NCBI RefSeq assembly: GCF_000524195.1
Contig: NW_020170381.1
Coordinates: forward strand, 987,678 to 1,051,677
Reading direction: 5' to 3'
DNA length: 64,000 nucleotides
DNA from: Echinococcus granulosus
Taxonomy: Eukaryota; Platyhelminthes; Cestoda; Cyclophyllidea; Taeniidae
The notes below the pieces were generated by a model that saw only the letters and a program-made list of their open reading frames with translations, was not told the DNA's origin and did no database searches. Shown here one piece after another: positions 45,701 to 59,435 of the stretch (positions are counted from its first letter, which is position 1; each line of letters starts with the position of its first letter). Both the position numbers and the translations under genes were made by a program.

Positions 45701-48700
45701 GCATTTGACATTTCAATAACATGCTCTGGAATATCGAGTTTGGTGTGATGCGGAGACATTACATGCAATAAACCGATTTTAGGCGGAGGTAATAATCAAA
45801 TCGAGCGACGTGTCGAGTAAAAAACGTAAACGTGAATAAGAGAGCTTCCCGACGCTCATATGTAAGCTCTGCCTTAAAAGTCATGACGGGAGAAAATCAA
45901 AGAAATTGAATTGCATTAAAACACTCGGGAATCATACGAGAAGTATTCAGTTCACTTGAGATTAAAAAAAAAATACGCTAATCTTCTGATACAAGAGACA
46001 GAACATGGGGTGCGTGAACCGTCAATAAAAAGGACAGCCCTTTACTTCAACTTGAAGCGGGGTATTTACGATACGCGACTGTAACCCATGGGCCAAAAAT
46101 GGAAATTTGAAAGATCCTCTATTGGTAAGTAATGATTTGAATGAGACGTGTTGGTGAAAAAAGTGAAGACGCTTCTCGTTTAACGCTCTAGATTTTAACA
46201 ACTGGGCAAAAGCTCTTACAATGGAGGTAACATGACTGCCCCTATAAAACATTAGCTAAAGCGATAAAACTAATCACGACGGTAGGCAAAAGTGCAGTCA
46301 GAGAGAGGAAGCGAAGTCACAGGCACAACATAATGTCGCCTGAGGACGTCAACCTCGATTAGTACAGAAGAGAGGTTAATTAATTACAAGCACTACGTCC
46401 CCGGATAGGTAGAATTTGAGTTGCAAAGTAGTCGTCTAACATAAGGGTGAGCATAAACCAAAGCTGCATATTTGCATTTTTACGAGTTTCGTCCAAGCTC
46501 AACAAACCGATGAGAAGTGGGAGAAACGGGTACTGTGAATTACTAAATGTAGTTATTCGTACCTGTGTTATTTGTCCCCTTTTTCTACTTTTAATTTTTC
46601 AGTCCCTTCTTCGAATAGTTGTTGCCTTGTCATGCCCATATTCTGCGCTACGTTTGTTTGAACATACCCTTTTGGGTGACAAGCGATCAGTTCACAACAG
46701 CCACGTAACTGAACAGACGCCATCGACCTCTGAGGAGGTAACGAACCCGGATCCTTGAACTCTGGTAACCTGTACACTTTCACCATACTTCTCAAATAAG
46801 AAATGTTCTCATTTATCCAATTTTGTCGTTTTAAAGGTGAGACCAGAGGTGAAACAGAAAAACACGGAGTCTATTACACTACATCTACAGTTTAAAGGCA
46901 TGCACACAAATCGGTCTTGCGAATGCAACATCACGACCAAACACACGATTCAGACGTGCTCTCAGCCCTGTCAGCCTGGACTATGGATGACTCAAGCATA
47001 GCTTTACAGTTAAGGTATAGTCATGACCCAGACACAAACCACCTTCATATTAGTCATCCTTACATGCATATAAGCTCTTCTTGCCACATTGACATCGACA
47101 CCGTCGTCATTCCCACGCAGCGCACAAGGCGTACAGGCTCTGAGCGGACAGCCTCCCCATCAAGAGTTGTCGGCCGTCAGAGCTGGTTGCCTCTGTTGCC
47201 TGCTTTTTGAGCTACCGAACAAAACTCGTTCGTCAAAATTGCTGTCACTTGGCTTCCCGGTAAGATTTGTTGCTCACCTGGCTAGCCACACGACGCCAAT
47301 GGTGTATCAAACGCCATTCTCCGTCTGACTTGTTTTGCTGTCCCAATCCGAGGGTTCTACCCTCTTGTGCGTTTAAACAAGTGGAAATAAATCGCTGCTG
47401 CTCAACCAGCGTTACAAGTGCCGACAACAGATAAGTTCTAGGATCTTCTCAAAATACTGAAACAAACAAATACGATGAACTTCTTCGGTTTCTACAGCAA
47501 TCGTGAGAATTTCATTCCGTTTGCTGGGAATCAAAGGCAGTCGTTATTTAACAACGTTGTTTCCACATTCGGTGATGAGTGCATTGAGTTTGGAGTTAAA
47601 TGAGTGATTAGGAAAATGAAGAGGAAAACCTAAGGATCTATCTACAGAGTAAGAGGTAAGGGAAAGGATGGATCGCTAAAGATGATGAACTGGAAGTGGA
47701 AATATCTCTATGAGAAAGACTGTTGTCCATCTCTAAAAGAAAACTGTTAAAACTGCTGCTTTTCTCAAAAATAAAGCAAATCCTATGAGGCCCAACCGTT
47801 GGTCATAACAAGTGCTCCAACTGGTTCAAGCGTCGGCTCGAAAAAGTGAGACGAGATCGCATGTCCAGCTAGCAGAACGACGCTAATAACAAAAAACATC
47901 TTGCCTGAGCTTAATGAAAACCTCCAAAAGGAATTTCGAACATTGTCAACCCTGTGGTTAAAGACGTAAAATAGGCATAACCTCAGACATGCCACAAAAA
48001 TCAGATAAACCGCCAATGCTGGGTCGAAACAGCCATGAACAGGTAGATAGGACGACTGATGATGACAGGTAAAACACGAAATGATATGCATGCAAAGTGG
48101 AGCCCAGAGACGTGTGAATAAACTAGAAAATCGCAACTGAAATTTTAAGGCAATCCAAATCTGAAGAAAGGAAGTAGTTTAACTAGCAAGTAGAGCTCCT
48201 CAGTCTTATGGAAAGAAGCAATAAGATGGTGAATACTTGAACCTGGGGTTTCAGAAGCTACCGCCTTGTTAAGTAAAAATATCAGAACTCATAAATATTA
48301 GTAAAGTGTAGCAACTCGTGTGAAAGTAGGAATAATTAGTGATCAAAAATGATAAAGTCTAAAAGTCATAAGAAATGGTGATAATTAGCCGCACGGATAG
48401 GGAAGTCGTTACAATTTTTCATTGACAAAGTAAATCATAAAGTGAACACACAAAAATGACCCTTTTGAAAAATGAGATTTTACTAAACAGATGTCTTTTT
48501 GATTAATGTGGAAAAAAACTGTAATCGGTAAGTTATAGTTATGGTTTATAAATATAGGAGAATCGCAAGGTAATATATTGCAACCAGTTAGTCAAGATAA
48601 TGATTTAGGCACAGCTACTGGCAACCAAATTAGTGAACAAGACAGGAGTTTCAGTGGTAGAAATGAGAGATTAAGTAACAGTTAGACAGTGATAAAAAGG

Positions 48701-51700
48701 GGAACATTATGTAATAACAAACGCGAAAGTCAAGTGTTGTATAAACGGCCATCAAATTCACAGTAGAACAAATGTAAACACCAGCAACAGGATCGCATTT
48801 AGGACGCCTAAATGGTAAACATACAGTCGGGTAGATGGCACTCCTTCAGATGTTCACAGAGGTTTTCGCATCCAGAGCAGACGAGGCCGCAATCGTGTAT
48901 TGGGCAGGCAACCAGTTCGTCGGAAGCCTTTGCCAAGGAGGATGAGTTATCGCCTCCCCCACCACAGATAACACTCGCTGACTGTGCTGTGCTAACAACG
49001 ACGTCGGCGGCGTTGGGCGCAGCTGCAACAGGAAGGCCACCGCTGCTGCCACCACTGCTGCTCACCGTGCGTCGCCGTCCGTGACGGTCGCCACGCCTCC
49101 AGCGCAACTTCTTCTCTACGGTTGTCGAAAATCGTCGACGAGAGAGGAGCATGGCTGAAGAAGTCGACGAAAGTCGTTGTTTCCGCTGCCGTGTTGGAGG
49201 CACCCGAGGGTATGGCGAAGTCCAGAATCCCCCAGTGCTGGGAACTCTCCCATCCTCCGAAGAGTGCCGACCACCATGACCGCCACCGAGGGAACTGGAA
49301 AAGTCTGAATCAGCGGTCCAACAGCAGCTGGAACATTCCTCCGTTACGCCAGCGGTGGAGAGGTCAACGGCAGAGCCGCGAGGAAGGAGGTGGAAGGAAG
49401 GTGGAGGAGAGTGGAAATGACGAGGATAAGTGGGGTGCAGCAGACAAGGAAGAGAGTCAGTAGGCCTACTGGGGTAGTAGCAGCTGTCAAAACCCAGATC
49501 ACTGCTGCAATCCTCCTCCAAGAAGTCCTCTTCCTCTTCTTCATGTTCAAACTCCTCACAATCGTCTTGCCAACAACACGAGGAAGAACACTGGGGAACG
49601 CTGACGACGGCTGCAGTCCTATCACTACTGCTACAACACCAAGGATCTGTTGGAGCTCCGCCAGCTGTAAAGCAAAGACTAATTTCTTGAAATACAAGGT
49701 TACGTAAACTAGAAATAACGTATCAACCAAGAGCAAGCATTAACAAAAGAGTAGTAGGCTACATATTTAGTTGAGGGATATCAGTTTATTTCACGTTGGA
49801 CACACTTTACTAGATTAGTTTGGGCACGCTCAGCATCATAAAAAGGGAATAAATAATGACAATTAAGTGGTTATTAGGCATAGAACAATTGCAAAGGCTA
49901 TTGTTTTGAATTAGTCGCAAGCAAAAGATTTAAGAAAATGAACCGTAGGTTAAGCATTTCCCACCGGCATAAACGTTACAGTACGACCGCATATAAAATG
50001 TTTTCTTAAGAATCTGTTTATGTATTAAATACTTGTTATAACTTGCAAGTTCAGTTCTATTGGGAGGACATGAAAAAAAAATGAAAGCATTCATGCAAAC
50101 TTAGCGACTAATGAATATTAACAATGAAATGACGAGGCAACTTGCAGTTGCTAAGCCGTTCGGAGACATCATTGGAGTAAATGCTCATGTGGAAAGGGGG
50201 CAGGGGCTGAAGTATTGGTGGGGGCGGTGGTTGCTGCACCAGAAGGGGATCGGGGTGGGCAGTGGGAACGGAGACGGGAGGTGGCGAGCGTCGCATAGAG
50301 ACAATGGCAACCTTGGCGCCCCCACCGCCGGTGGTGGTTGTTTGGCGATCAAAGAGTAGACTAGGTGAGGTCTGGCTGCGCAGGTTCGCGCGAGCCGCAG
50401 CGGTAGGGGCCGTCGTGCGTGCAGGGGGAGGAGGAGGAGGACAGGCAAGGGTGCTCGTGGAGGAGGAAGGAGGTGGAGGCGAAGGATAGCGCCGCTGAAC
50501 TTTCGATCGGTCCAGTGACTGAGATGATCGCTGATCCACCTGCACCACAAGAGGTACCACACCATACTCCATTTCAACGCGTTTGCAAAGCAAAGGGCAT
50601 GAAGCTAGTGTTTTACTGAATGGAATATCAATGAATCACATATTATTGAAGTAATTTTACTTCGGTAACTAGACACGTGGAGGCCAAGGGAATGAGTGTT
50701 ATCCATAAAAGCTTAGTTGTACTGCATGCCAATAAACATGAATTCCCCAATAAAAAACACTTTGGCGAATTGATAATGGAGATGTTATCTACTATAATGA
50801 AGTAAGAAAATGGTTCAAATGTGATGCCTTTCCAAGTGCATAGATTTTTAAATACACTACAGCAACATCGTAAAAGCAGAGCCATAACATTATCCAACAT
50901 TTTAAAGCAGATGAAGATATTAAAGATGCAAAAAGCATACAAAAAAGTGAATGCTAGTAAAGAAATATGGTAATTGGACTTTGTAATGAATGCAATACAC
51001 TCCAGGCATGATTCGAAATTATGGCCTTTGACGTTCAAAAAAATTATCCTACAAGGTGAATTTATTTATGGTAACCAAAGATCAGTAGAGAAGAATCCCA
51101 GTATTTTCACAAATCACTTAAATCCCGGGGTTAATCGCTTACAAAATTGGTTCAAAAAATTCTTATCTCAATGGTGAGCATTGAATGAAACAAATCTTGC
51201 TTTGAGCCTAGACTAATCAGGGTTCAACGCATATGAGCTTTGGAAACAAAAGACGGGTATGGCAGTAGAGTATATTAACTTTTTAGCAAAGTCGAAAACC
51301 TTGAGGATCTATTACGGGATGATTGAATTGATTGTGCACCAGTTGAGTTCAGGTTACCCGTATCTCGCTCCATACGACAGAAAAAGCTGATGACCCGGCC
51401 AGCAAGGGCGCGAGCATCGGCGAGACATGGGTTGGTGTCAGAAAGACGTAGGTGAAAGACAAAATTTGCCTTGGAATCCGACTGAAAATAGGCATATTAG
51501 GGTGATGGCTGAAGGTTTCAAACGCCGACAACACATGCGAGTGGGCAAAGAGAATGGCTTTAAAAAAGTGACCTTCCATAACGGATGAAAAATTGTTTTA
51601 GTATAAATGGGAAACACCAAAAACATTGAAGGCGATACCATTACCGAAGTAGTACAGGAATTTAGGCCTCAGATGCGATAGTCAACCCTCCAGTCGGCGC

Positions 51701-54700
51701 TAACACTGATCCCAACCCACGCACACTTGATGACATCGTAGCAAACGCTGGTAGTGTGACTAACATTGACTGGCAGTGCCGAGCATCGATGTCTCTGACT
51801 CTGTTGTCCACTTTTCGGATACCGTATTTATCCTCTTACATATTTACCAAGTCCATTTCTCCGCTAGGTAAACTCCGCTTAAAGGGATGCATTTTTGCTA
51901 ATGCTTAAATTGGTGATACAGTTACCAAGCTGATAAAAACCAATTCGAGGTGGACGACAGGCCATGAAATCAGAATCAAATTATACTTCATGAAAATTCC
52001 AGCTTTAAACAAAAAAAATCAAGAATTAAGTCATAACTGTGGACATATCTTGATCTCTCCAAATTATTCGAGAAGTTATGATTGGAAAGAACGTCCAAGA
52101 TTAAAGTATGTTTATAGGTATCATAATGGACACTTAAATCGAAATCAGTTTTACAGACAAAAAAAATGAAAAAATTGACGTCATAAAGGGCGTTCCTAGA
52201 ACCAGTGTAGAAGAGAAGTTCCCAAGCATAAACCGATAATCAAGGCAACCCAAAAGTTTGAAATTTGGAACCGAACCAGACTCATACCTAAATTGTTGTG
52301 AGAATTAACAGAAACACAGGTTAAGCAAACTAATCACATAAACATTAATGCGGTCATCTATCCGCGCAGTTATTGCTGTCGAAAACGCATGAATGTTGCG
52401 AGGTAAATATATTCATTTCAGGCACTAGGCACAGCCGATGGTGGCTGACAGTTTGGCAGCTAATCAGAGTAAGCTATGGAGTCATAAGGCAAGCGCGTTG
52501 GAAAGAGGAGCTGAAACACACCCGAACAGTCCGCACGGAGAAGCAAAGTTTGAGGGAGGAGGAGGGCCCAGCAGCGGCTGTAGAGGAAGGAACAGGTGAG
52601 CACGAGAGAGTCGCTTCCTCGTTGCAGACAGTACCAGACGCTGCTGGGAGGGGATCGGACTTTGGCATCAATGTCACCACCTCCTCCGCCTCCACATTCT
52701 CCCCGTGGTACTTAACCAGGTGACGTGTTAAACCGATTCGCGCCTGGTACCGCCGACCACACCGCGGGTGAGGACACTAAAAACGGGTCGAGAAATTGTC
52801 AGGTTTACTGGATAAATCCTTTGAAATTACCAAACGGGAAGGGGGGAAAAATCAAGTGGTGAAGTGGCGCTAGAGGAAATGCTTTTCGAATCAAATACAT
52901 AACTAAAGCCGAAGAGGGTATGATTTAACAGAAACGTAGAGCTTAATTCGGAAATAATGAAGATAAGTTTAGTCAGAAACTATTTAGTCCTAAATGGGAG
53001 CGCTGTGAGGAAATGTGTTGCAATGGGAACACTGATGTGAAAACGACTTTACTACAATTGTAGTGGTGATTCACTTTTACATATGCACTAAAAAAAAAAC
53101 TAATGTCAAGCAGAGACGAAAACAATAAATTATGTAAGATCAAAATCGACTAAGGTAGATGGCACAGATGCCAACTGAGACAAAATCTGACAGAAAAAAA
53201 TAAAATCATGCTTTCTACCCGGAATAAATTAGGAACCTTGAACCCAATTAAAAATGCACAAAGAAGGAAGTGAACAGTTTTATAGTGGTAGCTTTGCCCT
53301 TTCGCCCATAGCAAAAATTTGTACGGTTATTCGTACTGGGATGCTATGGCTACTCATGAACAGAACCAACAGGTCCCATGTGGAAGAGAAAGGGAAAAAT
53401 TTTCGAAGTTCCGACTTGTCGGAAAAATTTTATTTGAAAAAATGCGCAATCTGCTAAGGGCAGCATGGAGAATTTTGTGAACGGCTACCGTTCGATATTT
53501 GGCGGAAATCCCAAGCAATACGTGGTGCAGAGCATTGAAAAAGTAGCATGAACAAGAGTAGTTTCATCAATCCTTCATTCTCTTGAACAATACACCTGTC
53601 AAAGAGAGCACGCTGTTGGCAGCAGGTCAGTTAGCAAACCAGAATGACGAATGGACTACGGAGTTATGAGCCTAAGAGAGGTCCAATGGAAGCATTCTAG
53701 AAGAGGCTAATGGTTAACTTTCCTAATCATAAGATTCACTCTGCCGCAGGACACTGATCAGGCTAAAAGATTCGATTAAGACATTAAAAATGGCATCGCA
53801 GCATGATCAGGTAAATTCACAATTAATAGCAAATGTTATACCCGTTTCAAAGTTTGTAAAAATGAGCTTATCGTCGGGGCGAAATCTAGGGTATCTAATT
53901 CTCAAATCAGAATGCGAAATAGATATTCCCAAAGTTGATACAATGTAATTTGCCGCTATTAGGAAAAGAAAACATACCTAGTAATGATTCACCGTCAAAA
54001 ATAATTGTAACAACATAAATGTGTGGAATTTTTGATCTCAATGGCTAAACTTTTCTGCTTTTAACAGTCAGGAAAAGAACAAAAGCAAAAAGCAAAAGCA
54101 TAAGGCCCTGCTGTACATTTGTTTCCAGTAGATTAACAAGTATAAGCCATGATTAATTAGATACTTATCACAATCAAGGGAAGAGGTGATGAAATCAGCC
54201 ACCTGGCTAAGGTAAAGTACGCGAAATGACAAACTGGAAACACGTAGATTCAATTTATCGAAAATGCAATAATACATCAAAAATATTAAGGCAATTTATT
54301 TTCCAGGTTAAACATCAAGGATTACTAGAAAAGAATGTGATAAAATTTCTTGAAATGCATTTTTTTGAATGGTTTTCAAAAAACGTAAGATATTAATTAA
54401 AAAAAACCAAACTTAAGTTCAACATAGTGTAATCCTATGTGGATTCCACAGCGATCGGCCAACCTAAGCATTTTCACGGCACAGATGCTATATTTATGTA
54501 AAATGAATAGAAAGCCTGTGGAAGGTGGTTCAATTGGGATTCTAGCAGCTTTCCACGTCAGGAACTGATGGGGATGCACAGAACGAATACGAAATTATGC
54601 TTATTGGCGATCCGGGATCACCTGAAGTTAGCCCAGATGATGGCCCATTAATGCCATCTTTATTACTTCTACACAATACTAATTGGCTTAATACATGGAA

Positions 54701-56942
54701 TATCAGATGACTGGTCCGTCAACGCCCAACGCAAGTTCAAAAAATCTTGCATAGGGCCTTTCAGAAATTAATGCAACAATGAATAGTCTGAATTCAGGGC
54801 AAGAAATCTTGCTAATTTCAAAATAGTGGCATATACTGTTGAAGAGCGAAAATCAAGTGACTACTGGGGCCCTCAATAAAACATTCAAGGATTATTAAAG
54901 TTAAATATCAAATTAGAAAACCGGAGGACAGCAGAGTAGTACACTTTTTGACAAAGAGAACTCACAACAAATCGGAAGCGCTCGTTGGGATCCTGGGGGA
55001 CGTGGTCAGTGGAAGATGGCGTCATCAGGGTAGGCGGTTGAGATATGATAGATCGAGTTGGTGTGGTCTGGAAAAGGCGATTAAGTGCTCAAAGTAACTT
55101 TAAGTAGATAATATGAAAGGATCTTTCATGCCGCACGCCTTAGTTAAGTAAAAAGTCTTTATCTAAAATAATAAAACATGCTTTTGATTGCATAAAAAGT
55201 TGTGCTGTATTAGACTTACTCATTTTTGAAATATTTTACATAAACAGAGCCAAATAAGGTAAAAGTGTCGGATAGAGAACACATCAAATTCGAAAATTGG
55301 TGTGAAATGAACACTTCCTCAAATAACGCACCAGTATCACAAAAAATTGTAGCAGCCTGACTTGGTACTGCACCGGTAAATTACCAACACCTCCAATACC
55401 CTATCGTCGAAATACACTCACTTGTTTGTGATAAGTGTCCACAACAATAGCACAATTAATGATGTTATTCACAATGCTATAGCAAAAAAATTTATAAAAG
55501 GCAACATCGTGAACCGATTGAAAACATGTAGCAAATCAGTGCTCCAAACAGCTCTGAACACAAAGCTGGAATGCAAGACATTTTGGAAAATGGAAACATG
55601 AAGTAGTTTTTGTGTCTAGTAGGGGAAATCTGGATGGGAAAGGTGCTTCCAAAAGGGCAGCAAAAGAAATTACCCAGCAGTAATTTGTGTGCCGCAATGG
55701 GGAAAGTGAAAAGAAGGCTGGAGGTGAGGAGCAAAACAAGGTGGATTTGCCCCAAACTGCGAGGAGCGCGTGGGAGGGGGACAGTTATACGCATCACGTG
55801 CCCATTAAGTGGCAGACAAACAGCAATCACTGCACGGTATGGCGGTGCCACTGTGGGGAGCAACTTAAATTTGGTTTGCAGCACTTGAAGAGGTAGCTAA
55901 ACCCGAAGACTGAGAAGCGGGTCCAAATGCCACTGACATGTGGAAAGTAATTTCAAAAGTAACACTATGAAAATTACGCGTTCAAGTCTCTTAAATCTAT
56001 CGAAAAATTAGCGGCGAATTTTTGAAGGCTGTTACGAATTAGTACAGTGACGATTTACATAATATCATTTTTTGAAAAATGCCCTGGTGAACTTTATTTC
56101 AAGGAAAGACATGGGCTACCTGATAGACAGGTACAATAAATTACCAGATAGGGAAGGTTTCATATGATGAGACTGAGAACTGATGGCACAAACAAGATGC
56201 TTTGGAATGATGGCTACGGCAGAGACAAAGAAAAATAGAAACATACACACTCGGAATTGGCCGTCGATGGATTAGCGAGAACAGGAATCCGAGCAGCAGC
56301 CGTCAATTTGGCTCGATTGGCCAGGCGCACCGTAAGATTTTCTTGACGTTGTTTAGCCGCATTTGAGATATTGGTAAAGGTGGTTGAGGGTGCCAACAGC
56401 TGTCTCCGCAGTGCCACGTGCAATGGAGGAGAGGTAGAGGATGAAACTGTCGTCGGTCCAACCCCCAACGGAGGCAACTGAAGAGCGGCAAACAACGAAG
56501 AGGAGCGCGCCTGAGGTGGCTGTGAATTCTGCATTCGATGGTCTGCGTAGGTTATTACAGGTGTGACACAGCCACCAAAGGAGCGCTTTGTCGGAGGAGG
56601 AGTGAAGGAATCATCTTTGGAAAACCAATACCCCGATGTCTTTCGAGATGGTGGTGGTGCAGACGACTGAGAGGATGATGAAGATTGAAGCTGACTCAAG
56701 ACTTGCTCAACCTCGTTAGCGCTTATTGTTGGCAACTCGATATTGGGATCAACCAGTGAAAAGACCGAACTGTTTTGGTGTTGCTGAAGAGATGGATGAT
56801 GAAGGGATGATAATAAGAAGGAATTGCTGCGGTGACTAGTGACAGCGGAAGAAAAGAGAATATCTCCTGAGTTGGCCAACGTTGTAGCAAGGTAAGGGGG
56901 ATGCGGAGACGAGAGATATTGTGGGCCTTTGGTAGGTCGCAT
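42701..56942 (-). CDS. Large C2H2 zinc-finger, Pro/Ser-rich protein (probable transcription factor), about 14 kb
   Basis: Minus-strand exons with consistent phases: 56942-56247, 55067-54966, one from 52776 (end near 52500-52560), one from 50604 (end near 50120), 49664-48825, 45263-44883, 44391-43925 and 43105-42701 (stop). Three C2H2 fingers are visible. The exon at 52776 starts CPHPRCGRRYQ and continues to HLVKYH (C-x4-C-x12-H-x4-H). The end of the 49664-48825 exon has CPIHDC...HLKECH with the same spacing. The 45263-44883 exon has CPVKSC...HFDAH (x12, x3). The fingers are far apart, separated by Ser-, Pro- and Gln-rich stretches and an acidic EEEEED block, so it is not a tandem-finger protein. 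The C-terminal exon has a basic RLKRRRRAFGE patch. Total is about 1200 residues. I do not recognise the family; DNA binding is inferred. The ends of the second and third zinc-region exons are uncertain. Confidence 0.72.
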
Positions 56943-58559
56943 TATATACTAGGCAGCTGGGCTAATCTAGACCTAAACATATGATAATTTACATTTAAGT
57001 AAAATCAACAAATGCTTCGATAGTGGGCGCTAGGTCACTAAACAAACAACTTGATTTTCATTCAGTAAATATGGCTGCTAAGTAAAGAAGGGTAAATGTA
57101 GAACAGACGAGACGGCCAATTAATTTAATCCCCAGTGTTCAGATTCCTACTCCAAAAATTACAACCGATTGCAATGTAACCAGATTGTGGTGAAAAAAAG
57201 ATCTGTTACCTCGAAAAACGACGTCATCGCGGACGTGACGCATTAAAAGCAAACTATGTGCAAGGGATTTTGTACCAAATTACCCACATAAAGGCCGGAA
57301 GCCAAAGCATTCCATTTCAATTGCTTGATATGAATGTAACAGCTATGCTAAAGCACATAGCTTCGAATTAAAAATAGATTTAAAAAAAAAAACGTAAAAA
57401 TCTCACTTCTGGAATGAGGACTAGTGAAAGAAAAATGAGGTACTAGCTATCATCCAGTCAAGGCAATAAACAACTCTGAGAAGAGGTTTCAGTTAGTTAT
57501 GATGGCAACCAAAGAAAAGCCCAAAGGTTCATAAATAAAGAAAAGCACAACAAATAGTTTCGATTAATGTAAAAATTTTACAAGAGACCTTCATTGCTCG
57601 CAACAGACAATAAACACTCCGCCAAGGTCACAGCCAAATGGGCTTCCCTCAAAATATCATCTGCACCATTCGAAAAACCTGGAATTATGGACCAGTGTAT
57701 TAGTGACTGAAATCAATGTAAAAAACACATTACCCAAATAAACTGCATCTGTTACCTCTTAGGCCTTGTACAGCATCGTCAATGTGAAGTCCAGTGTATT
57801 TCACGATTTATACAGGACTAAAAGGCAGGGGAATAGAATTTTTACGTAAAGTATGGGAATTCAACCAAGCTGTAATGATCAAACATAAACTATTAAGCAG
57901 CAGGAAGGCCTTATTAGGCGTGGAGTTGAGTTTTTCGGACTTATTTGGACAGAGTTATATTCTCAAATGCACTAAATATATGTTCTTCTAAAAATGCAAA
58001 AATAATGTGCACTCCCAAACACTTATCACGGTAAATATGTATTTTTGCTGCAATACTTTGGTTGCTTGCTTAACCTCCGGTTTTGGCAAGTAGGGCCACT
58101 TTGTGTCATGGCCATTGCACCTTTCTTTGGTGACTCTCCTCTTGGCCATGTCGTTGGCCTCCACCCCTACCAGAAGTCTAGGCGCGCTACACCTACGACC
58201 TTTAATGTCCAAAAAAGGGAAAATGTGAGTCAATGTTCTATGTAAATATGCGTCAAATTGCGTAATTGGCCCATTATGGAACATTGTCTCCGACATTTCC
58301 CTACTGTAGAAAACGCATTGCACATTTTTACAAAGTGTAAATAGCAACTTTTCTTGAGGACCATGAGACTGATTATTGCGCAAAAATAGCCAAAGTTTTT
58401 TAAACTTTTAGGATGTCTGTCACAAGTAATTGGCAGCTGTGCTTCGTATACATCCCCTAGCCTAGTAGGAAGCTAATAGTTGGATAACTAACTACGAACT
58501 TTAAGGCATGCGTGCATTTTTCACTATGCACTAAGGCTATAGTTTGCTGCAACACCCCA
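56943..58559. other. Intergenic region upstream of the zinc-finger gene
   Basis: About 1.6 kb, AT-rich, with short A-runs. No supported gene. It should hold the promoter and any 5'-UTR exons of the zinc-finger gene on minus. Confidence 0.45.
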
Positions 58560-58655
58560 CAACTTCCCCAAAGAATATCCGTATTCGGCATAGTGTAGGA
58601 CTTGGGTCTGCTGGCATTACCCGAAGGCCAGCCCACCCAGCGAAGGTATGATGGT
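58560..58655 (-). mobile_element. Truncated, diverged LTR fragment of the TRIM family
   Basis: About 95 bases running from AACTTCCCC through ATCCGTATTCGG to GGCCAGCCCACCCAGCG, matching the first half of the inverted LTR with many changes. It abuts the fuller copy at 58668 in the same orientation. Confidence 0.6.
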
Positions 58656-58667
58656 AGAGCACCTGGG

Positions 58668-58856
58668 TGCAGCGTCCCAAGACTTCTCTGAAGACGAAAG
58701 AAGACATAATACTTGGGCGGAATGTACGTATTCAGAACAGAGAAGTTATTTGGGCTACTGGCATGGCCCGAAGGCCAGCCCACCCGGCGTGGTACAAAGG
58801 CCAAGTCTAAAGTGGTCGCTTGCCGATACCGAGAGATAAACAACCATCTTATTACA
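58668..58856 (-). mobile_element. Solo LTR of the TRIM family, minus orientation
   Basis: 189 bp, on plus running TGCAGCGTCCCAAG to CATCTTATTACA. It carries the landmarks GAAGACGAAAGAAGAC, GGCATGGCCCGAAGGCCAGCCCACC and GATAAACAACC. No clear target duplication flanks it, which fits recombination with the truncated copy beside it. Confidence 0.75.
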
Positions 58857-59238
58857 TAGTTGTATTGTTTCTGTAACCGAGATATAAACAACTAAAGTGC
58901 TTCATTACATAACTACTTAATGAGAAATTCAGGCCCGTTTTAAGCAAATCATATATTACAAGAGCAAAAGGGCATGACAGTGAGAAGCATTTCTAAAAAA
59001 GTTCGAGACAGTCAAAAACTCGGCAGCTGATATTATACTGTGAATAGCCTAAAATGGATTAGGGCATGTAAGACTAAGCCTTATCGCAGAAACTTTATAA
59101 TAATTGAAGTGTACGGCAGGAAATCTGTTGTATAAAAGCAAAAAATCTGAATTACACGAGTTTTGGAAATGCACTCTGAACAACTTATTGTCCTAAAACA
59201 TTTGATTAAGCTTTGCTGGCACAATGTTAATATTTTAG

Positions 59239-59430
59239 TGTAATAAGTTTGCTGTTTAACTCCATGTTTCGACAAAGGGTCTACTTTGAGTCCCCGCCAT
59301 TGTACCTTCATCGGGTGGGCTGGCCTTTGGGCCATGCCGGAAGACCCAAAACCTACCGTATGTAGAATGTATACGTTTTGCCCCACTACTATGTCTTCTT
59401 TTGTCTTTTGGGAGGTCTTGGGTCTCTACA
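59239..59430 (+). mobile_element. Solo LTR of the TRIM family, diverged, plus orientation
   Basis: 192 bp, begins TGTAATAAGTTTGC and ends TTGGGTCTCTACA. It keeps GGGTGGGCTGGCCTTTGGGCC but is otherwise diverged. A perfect 5-bp duplication TTTAG (59234-59238 and 59431-59435) frames it. Confidence 0.8.
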
Positions 59431-59435
59431 TTTAG

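Noticed and set aside
48812..49463. Plus-strand frames of 90 and 113 codons
   Set aside because: They are shadows of the GC-rich zinc-finger exon on the minus strand.
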